64,000 nt of DNA from Craterostigma plantagineum (Eukaryota; Streptophyta; Magnoliopsida; Lamiales; Linderniaceae), in contig JAPQWV010000405.1 in NCBI GenBank assembly GCA_027422505.1, positions 310,001-374,000 of the forward strand, written 5' to 3'. Under the pieces are notes generated by a model that was not told the origin of the DNA, made no database searches, and saw nothing but the letters and a program-made list of their open reading frames with translations. Positions 57,004 through 64,000 of the stretch are shown piece after piece. Position numbers and translations under genes: made by a program. Position 1 is the stretch's first letter. The number at the start of each line of letters is the position of its first letter.

Positions 57004-57849
57004 AAGATATCAGATATTGAAAAGGAGAATCGATTTAGATAATAAAACCCAGTGATATATGTATTTTTGGTTTATCCTCGGAGTAGATGCTTACTTTATT
57101 AATATCTTGTGATTTGATTCTTTATCAACTTCTTTTCATTTGTTGTATATGCTTGCAATAATCCATCATTTCCATGTTAAGCAATTTGAGTTAAATACGC
57201 CTCAGAAGAAACTGCCTTGACGCTTTAAAGTAGATATAGCCCCAAGTTTGCCATAACCTTGAACTAAAGAAGAGGCATATGAAAAATGGGGGCCCGCTTA
57301 GTTAGTCAAAGTAATTAAATGATCTTTCATTATGAACAAATGGGGTCTGACTTTGAGGCAGTTCGATTCGACAAACAAACCAAACCCAAGCCAAGCCATG
57401 TCAAAGTTTTTTCACCGACAGCAATAATATATTAGTGTGAACAAAGATTTAGTTGAATTTTAGCTGTCCCGTGTGTGTATATATATATATATTATAAAGG
57501 AATAAGAATGTACAAGATGATTGGGAGAGCTACACTCCTCACAGCCAGTAACATGCTAGTCGGAAACAAAACCAATAGAACACTCACAAGCTATCATAAG
57601 TTTAGCCTAATTTTTGAAAAAATCATTACATCAACCAAGACATATAACAGCCAACTGTTCTCTGAAAGTATAAGTTATATATACATATTAACAATAATAA
57701 TATATACTTACGTGGGAAAATCCTCCACCAAACATATTATCTAGGATTCTCCAATCATCGTATGGTAGGTACTGTTGTCTTATCTTGGCCCAAGCATATT
57801 AGCTACAAAGATAGGACTTATTCGCAGCTTTTTAAACTAAACCCTAGGC
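57004..57849. other. Intergenic
   Basis: AT-rich spacer with a (TA)n tract at about 57478-57492 and no recognised gene. An AAACCCTAGG telo-box-like site lies at 57839-57848, just before the small-protein start codon. Confidence 0.4.
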
Positions 57850-58045
57850 ATGGTTTTCTTCTGTTCTCTGATTGATCAAAGGATTGTTACGAAGACGACC
57901 AAGCCGGTCGCCGGAGCTTGCTCGCGGTGCCGCCGCAGTGCGGTGGTGGCCGACATGCAAACGATGTATCCCTCTCTATTACAAGTCATGGAAAGCCATC
58001 GTATGTAGTTTTTGTGGAGTCATTCTCAAATCCTACAATACGTAA
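57850..58045 (+). pseudogene. Small plant Cys-motif protein, frameshifted
   Basis: From ATG 57850 the frame reads MVFFCSLIDQRIVTKTTKPV, AGACSRCRRSAVVADMQT. After a shift at about 57963-57967 it continues RCIPLYYKSWKAIVCSFCGV, ILKSYNT to a TAA at 58043-58045. I recognise a land-plant family of about 65-75 residues that begins MVFFCFLVDQ and has one CSRC and one CTFCG motif, a likely two-CxxC zinc site. Both cysteine pairs survive here, but in different frames. The function is unknown. An error of one or two bases would also explain the break, and the terminal ACGTAAGT could instead be a splice donor. Confidence 0.55.
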
Positions 58046-58446
58046 GTAATATATACATACATCTCCAATCAAAGGTTATGTTAGCCGTCCGTTACGCAAT
58101 ACTTATTAATTGTCGTTTCTGTAAAGTATGTCAGGAAGAGCTTTGAGTCAATCAATTAGTGTTTTACTTAGCTCTGTAAGTAACTGTGTCTCGAAGAAGA
58201 TGATGATGTAAAATGCAAAAATTGTTGAAAATATAATATACATACAATATTACAAAATGAACAAACTCTATTATCCCAAAAACCGTTACGGTATAATATA
58301 TTCCAGCGGACAGAATATCATTACATACAAAGAAATAGGTTTTTGTCAAGAATGTTTTCAACTTCAAGCATAAAAATTACAAGAGAAATGAAACTCCCAA
58401 GTACATCTATTTTAACTATAAACCAGATCACTCGTAATGAGGGGAA

Positions 58447-58479
<33 letters not shown>

Positions 58480-58505
58480 GAGTACTTAAAGTAACATTTT
58501 CTTTT
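58046..58505. other. Intergenic and AGD5 3' flank
   Basis: AT-rich, with a homopolymer of 32 G at 58447-58478. In the AGD5 orientation this is C32 starting 28 bp past the stop codon, so it should lie in the 3' UTR. No gene was recognised. Confidence 0.5.
58447..58478. repeat. G32 homopolymer
   Basis: An unbroken run of 32 G, preceded by GGGGAA. Such runs are rare in plant DNA. It is either a true poly(dG:dC) tract in the AGD5-like 3' UTR or an assembly artefact. Confidence 0.9.
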
Positions 58506-61500
58506 TCAATGTTTGGAGAAAAAACCTTGCGTCAAAGCTGAAAAGTCGAATTCTTTCCCCAACTGAGGAGAACCTGAAGAAGAAGAAGTAGACACGGCAT
58601 CCATAGGCGAAACTTGTTTGTTACTTCCATTATGTCCAACTGCATGTGTGCTGCACCAATTCACGAAAACTTAGCTACTATTTTCTAATGACAAATCTTA
58701 TCAGTTATGCATGCACAACATTCACAAGTTTTAGGACAGTTCTAACATTCCTATGGAGTGGAAATGGTCATACCTCGGCATAGGGAAAACAAATGATGAG
58801 TTTCCAACTGTATGAGTTGGTGAACCTGTGCTACCCATCTGTCCCAAAATGAAAAATGGATATGATAAGTGCTACTTTAATCTGAAATAACAAAGAAAGA
58901 AAAAAGTAGCCCCCTGTTGAAGAGCAACTTTATCGGACCTGTACACCAGCACCTGGCATCACCATTCCAGGGAACCGATAGCCCAAATTTTGCCAATTTT
59001 GGCCGTTGCCATTGACACCTAGTTGCGTTTCACCATAAACTTTTGGTGTTTCCCCCGAAGCATTTCTAGCAGAGGCCATCAGAAGAGACTGCTGAGCCAG
59101 CATGGCAAGCTGTTGCTGGTGAGCAGCAAATGGGGAGACCACATTGGACTGCGATACCACGAAGAGAAAGATGAATGGGTTATTTTCTTAATCGTTCTCG
59201 CAGCAGAACCTATCAGAACAATGAGCATCAAGCATAACCTAACTAAGAGAAAGGAAGGACTGGAAGTAAATATTGTTTTTCCAGATTATATTTCTAAAGG
59301 CAAACCATACCTTATCGAATAGAGACATAATATCGTTTTTTAAATCCTTCTGAGGTTTCCCAAGTGCAGAGCCAGCTGCAGGGGATTGAGAATCCTTGAA
59401 GAGGTCTTCCACTCCAGAAGCAGGCTGTGCCTTGCTATCGACACGTTCATCCATTGCAGTCTTTTCAGCAGACGATGATGCACCAGCAGCTGAGTATTGT
59501 CAAACACTAGCTTCTAAATATATCTTTTACACGAGGTGTATTGTAAAGTGATGAACACCACAATCCAAAACAAATAACTGTGTGTGCATGCAACAGTTTT
59601 ATGCATTGTGTATAAAAGTTCCAATATACAAGCAAACACAGGAGAAAACTGAGAGCTGTTTGAACATACACTGAAACCCTGCCCATGCATTATCATCTCC
59701 ATTTTCACCAGAATCATCCGTCGAGAGCATGTTGAAAAGGTCGGTGGCAAAATCAACTTTAGATGCATGTCCTGTGTCAACTACTTTGGAAGATTCAGTA
59801 GTTGCATCAGGATCAGATTTCTGAATTACTTTTTCGATAACTGGAGCTGGAGCGACCTGTTTTTGAATAAAGATTGATTGTAAACTTCCCCAAGCCAAAT
59901 TGAAATAAACTTTGACTGCGAAGTTTCAGATAGAACAGACACCGCCAGTGGAATTCAAAATATTTCAGCAACTATATTGCTGGACCGGATCTAGGATGCA
60001 ATATGAATAATTCTGCCATGAAAAATAGCTAAAGAACTATTAGAGTAAGCTCTAAGCAGCTTAGTAGCATACTTGCAGTGGTCCTTTAGGAGGCAGAGGG
60101 ACACCAACTTGTGTACCAGACGCATTTTCTTTTGCATTTGCTGAAGCATTATGCCTCTCAACAGAAGAGTTCCCATAATTGTCACCAGAGCTATTTCTAT
60201 CATTTGGCTTCTGCCACTGCACAGAGGTCTTCTCTTCCGTCCTCCGGAGAGGTGACTTCGGTTTCCCATCTCTTGGTACCCATCTCTTCTCTTCGTACCT
60301 TAATTCAATTTCAAGTACGTATGCATGATAAGCAATAAATTAGTTTGATATATATCAATATGACATAACATCATTAGATTAAAATGCTCATACTTTGCAC
60401 GGATGAAATTCTCAATTCCGACTCTGTCATAATTTGGTGGAAGTTCAGCCTCCCAGTAACTATTTGCCTTCTCATTCCCCATGGCTATGTCAATAGAAAA
60501 AAAAATGATTACTTTATTTATTAAATATTGTATCTATATGCCTTCTTAGATTTGCTTATGAAAGGTTCTTACTTTGAATAAATTCAACCTGTTCAGGCAA
60601 CCATGTGTCAAGTGTAGCAGATCTCACCTGTTGATTAATAAGCATATATCAGCTATGAAAGGAAAGCTACAATCCATTACCCAATGTCAATTCTGAAAGG
60701 AGATTCAATTTATATATCGAACACAACTAAATGAGATTCAATATATTGAACACAAAACCATAAAGCTACACCTAACTATGTTTATAATTTATATATAAAT
60801 TTAAGTTTTCCCTTATACATGACCTATAAAAAGTTATTACCTTTGAGATGTGGACTCCAAGGCTTCTATGTATCCCAGAGCACTGCATGCATATAAATAT
60901 TCCCAAGTTTACACTAGCCCAGCGAGGACCTCTGCAGTTCAAATTAAAACAGGCACCAAATTGAGGAGGGGGATTATGGAAGACTAACTCGGGCATGATT
61001 ATTAAACTAAGGGATTTATTCTGCAAGAGAACCCCATCTATTGATACTTACTTGCATTTACAATCAGCACATTCCCTGTTCTCTGGCAGCTTAAGAAGTC
61101 CTTCTAAAATCTGAAAGAAGAAGAAAATGGGATAGCCGTAATTTCCATATGATAAAAAGAAAAGCCGCAACCTTGGGGACAACCACACTAGCGGGGATGA
61201 TAGTGCATCTTCTAACATAACAAACAATATCTGAATATAGACATGAAGTTGCATACGCATTAAAAGTTACAACGAGGACGATGATCTACTGATTATACGG
61301 TATCTTAAAATGATTTCTGGAGCCACGGCATGCCAATAGCCATTGGAAACCTGTCTCATTTGGAAATATGTTTGCTCGATGATCCCTCATAGCAAACGCC
61401 AACTATCTTCATATGCACTATACATCACCACTCACTACATTTAGTAGTTCCACAAACCATTTACAACGGAAAAAGCAATATGACAATTCCAATCAGGCCG

Positions 61501-61847
61501 TAGTGACATGAAATTATAACACATAGCTGGGCAAAATTTTCGTAAACCTAAACCAAGATCACAAGAGGGTCTCATCTATAACAAACATCGATTAAATCCA
61601 AGCGACCCAAGCCAAATCAATCATTCACCTCTTAAAAACATAAAAACACCATCTACAATCACATTAATACACCAAATCAACAACCAAACACCGACACACC
61701 AAAATTCATAATCAAACCACAGCATCAATGATTAAGGTTCGGCATAGCATCGAAGAACCAATTAACGTCTCAAATCAAAGCGACACGGGTTAGCACCTTT
61801 CGATGTTTGGCGTTGAGCTCTTTGGAAACGTTGGCCTTCTCATTCAT
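58506..61847 (-). CDS. AGD5: ARF GTPase-activating protein AGD5/NEVERSHED
   Basis: Eleven exons: 61797-61847, 61052-61110, 60841-60931, 60573-60627, 60394-60484, 60073-60298, 59670-59856, 59311-59489, 58939-59148, 58774-58838 and 58506-58650, all in phase, giving 452 residues. The ArfGAP zinc finger spans exons 2-3: C-x2-C in [20 protein letters not shown], then [20 protein letters not shown] with the arginine finger. The conserved [40 protein letters not shown] follows. The rest is disordered, with [13 protein letters not shown] and DLFKDSQ clathrin/adaptor-like motifs, a Gln/Ala-rich stretch and a final [16 protein letters not shown]. Arabidopsis AGD5 (NEVERSHED) acts at the trans-Golgi network and early endosome and is needed for organ abscission. 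Confidence 0.95.
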
Positions 61848-62106
61848 CGTGATTATTTCCAAACTCACAATCAAATCGATGGAGCGAGATCAGATGAATA
61901 AAAAAATCGAGAACGAGCTCGGATGGCCGTCGAATTCGACTACCAGCGCCGTGAAATTGACAACAAAAGAACAGCTCACGCAGGTGCGTTCCGTTAGAGA
62001 ATTGACTTTGTATGAATGATATGCGTAACACCGTGTCTGTATTGCGGTCTGAGCTAGCTAGTCTTGGTTGAAGTCAACAATTGCAAAATGTTCAATATGA
62101 GATTAG
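61848..62106. promoter_or_regulatory. AGD5-like 5' UTR and promoter region
   Basis: Short GC-balanced stretch upstream of the AGD5-like start codon, cut off about 270 bp upstream by the foldback transposon. The element may therefore lie close to the promoter. Confidence 0.4.
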
Positions 62107-63197
62107 ATTAAATCAGGGATAAAACCTAAAATGGTCTCCGATGTTTGTCCTGTGAATCAATTCAGTCCCCGATGTTTCGCGTGAACCGATTTAGTCCTCG
62201 ATGTTATCGAAAATAACTAAATTGGTCCCTCCGTCAATCCGACCATCAATTTAAAGGGGGAAGGCATTTGCGACGGCTTTAGCGACGGAACATCCGTCGC
62301 TAGTTGAAAAAGTTTAAAAAATAATAAATTAATATTAAAAAAATAGGAAAAATGCAGAAAAAGGGAAAAAATTCAAAAATAGAGTAAACAATTAAAAAAG
62401 AATATTATTAATAAACTAAATAAAAATAAATAATAAAAAAAATGAAAAGTAGTCAAAGTAAATAAAAAACTAAAATTAAAATAAAATGATAATTAAACAT
62501 TAAAAATGAGGAAAAATCCAAAAAAGGAAAAAAAATTCAAAAAATATAGTAAAAATTCAAAAACATAGAATTACTAATAAATTTTAAATAACACATAAAA
62601 AATAAATAATAATAAAATGAATAAAAAAACTAAAATTATATAACAAAATGATAAATAAAAATTTAAGTTTTAAAAGTAAGCAATAAATATATTTATTTAT
62701 TAAAAATCAAAGAAAAAGGAAAAAGAAATTTAAGAGCAACAATTTTGTTTTTCATTTCTATTTAATTTTAAGAAATAAACTTATTTTGTTTCTCCTCATT
62801 TTTAATGTTTAATTTATAATTTTTTATTTTAATTTAGTTTTTATTTTACTTTTATTATTTTTTATTATTATACTTATTATTTATTTAGTTTATTAGTATT
62901 ATTCTTTTTTGAATTTTTACTCCATTTTTTGAATTTTTTTCCCTTTTTTTGCATTTTTCATCATTTTTAATATTTAATTTATTCTTTTTTTTAATTTTTT
63001 ATTTAGCAACGGATTCCGTCGCTAAAGCCGTCGCAAATGCCATCTCCGTCTAAATTGACGGTCGGATTGACGGAGGGACCAATTTGGTTCATTTCGATAA
63101 CATCGGAGACTAAATCGGTTCACGCGAAACATCGGGGACTAAATTGGTTCACATGGTAAACATCGGGGACCATTATGGGTTTTTTCCCATTAAATAA
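62107..63197. mobile_element. Foldback MULE-like element, 1.07 kb
   Basis: The element 62116-63188 begins GGGATAAAACCTAAAATGGT. The reverse complement of its other end begins GGGAAAAAACCCATAATGGT. The arms match for about 190 bp at high identity (CCCCGATGTTTCGCGTGAAC, GGTCCCTCCGTCAATCCGAC, GGCATTTGCGACGGCTTTAG) and then more loosely through A-rich/T-rich halves, so nearly the whole element can fold on itself. The flanks ATTAAATCA (62107-62115) and ATTAAATAA (63189-63197) look like a 9-bp target duplication with one mismatch, as made by Mutator-like transposases. No coding sequence. Confidence 0.82.
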
Positions 63198-63650
63198 TTT
63201 TACTATCTTATATAAGTACTTATTCCATAAGACGCACTTTGTTTAAAATATTAAATAAAAATAACAACGGTACCCCTAAAAACCTGGCAATAACACAACA
63301 AACACACTTCACTTTTTCACTGCTCTCACGTTCATTGAGTAGTGGTTGATCTCACCAATCCTACTTATGACATCACCAGGAATACATGCGAATAAGATCT
63401 TTTATTATTATTCAAGTGGATCTTTCATTACATCACACAGAAATTATTCATTTTACTTCTTGCATTACATCACAGCTCATTCTTGAGAACTTCATTTAAT
63501 TGATACATACCATGATTTTAAAAATGTCGTTGCTACTCCAACGTGGGACAAGACAAACCCTGTGCATCAGACCTGAATATGGAGGCCAAAGATTATTAAA
63601 AGAGAAGGAAAGCGAATACACAACTTATATTACAGCAAACAAATTCTATT
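63198..63650. other. Intergenic
   Basis: Contains the 3' UTR of the oxidase-like gene at the right. A CATTACATCACA repeat occurs at about 63429 and 63463. Nothing else was recognised. Confidence 0.4.
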
Positions 63651-63998
63651 TCAAGACCACAGCCAACCCAAAGAACCCATCAGAAAGAGATAAAACGTCC
63701 CAGACATAACCTGAGCAGAGGATTGACCCGATCCGTTAACCTTAGCGCATACTCGGGCCTCCGCGTAAACCTTGCCGGGCCTGCAATAATACCCTTTCTT
63801 CGGCGCGCAATGGCTGTCCTTCGAGCAAATGCAAAGCCCTTCGAGCGCACATCCGTCCTTGTCTATCGTAAGGCCGTCCATCAATCCCAGCACTTGATCG
63901 GTCCAATCGCTCGAAAACAGCCCCGAAGGATCGTACTTCTGCTTCACATTCAAAAACTTGCTGGCGTTCTTGAACTTCTTCACCGCCCCTTGAAATGC
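63651..63998 (-). CDS. L-gulonolactone oxidase-like protein, C-terminal end
   Basis: Partial: the gene continues past the right edge of the window. The last 115 residues read [59 protein letters not shown] and [16 protein letters not shown]. These belong to the C-terminal part of plant GULLO proteins, FAD-linked oxidases of the aldonolactone oxidase family that turn L-gulono-1,4-lactone into ascorbate. Eight cysteines lie close together. A hydrophobic tail ([16 protein letters not shown]) after a Ser/Gly spacer suggests a GPI-anchor signal. The catalytic FAD domain lies outside the window. Confidence 0.87.
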   Translation of the reverse strand, partial: AFQGAVKKFKNASKFLNVKQKYDPSGLFSSDWTDQVLGLMDGLTIDKDGCALEGLCICSKDSHCAPKKGYYCRPGKVYAEARVCAKVNGSGQSSAQVMSGTFYLFLMGSLGWLWS

Positions 63999-64000
63999 GA

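Overview
The window is nuclear DNA from a flowering plant, most likely a eudicot. The genes have many short introns with GT-AG borders, the intergenic DNA is AT-rich and full of small inverted-repeat transposons, and the proteins belong to land-plant families (IQD, MLO, MORF, DUF2921, FAR1-related). A placement among asterids is only an impression. Exon borders were worked out by hand from splice signals, reading-frame phase and family conservation.

Layout. 0-3.2 kb: the 3' end of a MORF8-type RNA-editing factor (+), a small IQD gene (-) and a tRNA-Ile(UAU) gene (-). 3.5-9.8 kb: a large ePHD plus AAA-ATPase chromatin gene of the BRP1 type (-). 11.7-17.3 kb: a bHLH-MYC N-terminal-domain protein (+), a GT14 glycosyltransferase (+) and a decayed membrane-protein gene (-). 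18.6-22.7 kb: a MUCI70-like DUF616 glycosyltransferase (+). 22.9-28.6 kb: a transposon-rich interval holding a broken B3-domain gene and a BAR-domain relic of an ARF-GAP gene. 29.2-38.1 kb: a small DUF7865 membrane protein, a UBC25-type E2 enzyme and an intronless DUF2921 membrane protein (all +). 38.7-43.1 kb: a roughly 93-bp satellite array with a broken DNA topoisomerase VI A-subunit gene fragment inside its left edge. 44.5-45.9 kb: two GC-rich hAT-type MITEs with exact 8-bp target duplications. 46.8-52.1 kb: the catalytic exon of an m-type thioredoxin (+), a short FAR1-family protein (-) and an MLO4-clade gene with 15 exons (-). 54.2-64 kb: a DUF1218 membrane protein (-), further transposons, a frameshifted small Cys-motif protein (+), an AGD5/NEVERSHED ARF-GAP (-), a 1.07-kb foldback element with 9-bp flanking repeats, and the 3' end of an L-gulonolactone oxidase-like gene (-).

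From recalled Arabidopsis locus numbers, eight of the genes (MORF8, IQD10, BRP1, bHLH-MYC_N, GT14, UBC25, TRX-M4, DUF1218) appear in the same order as loci running from about At3g15000 to At3g15480, so this looks like an old collinear block interrupted by extra genes and repeats. The genes do not form a pathway or an operon. The most unusual structures are the homogenised satellite with alternating monomers and an embedded gene fragment, the long palindromic foldback element, the GC-rich hAT MITEs, a 32-base G tract in the AGD5 3' flank, GC-AG introns in two genes, and two conserved genes broken only at A-homopolymers (possibly assembly errors).
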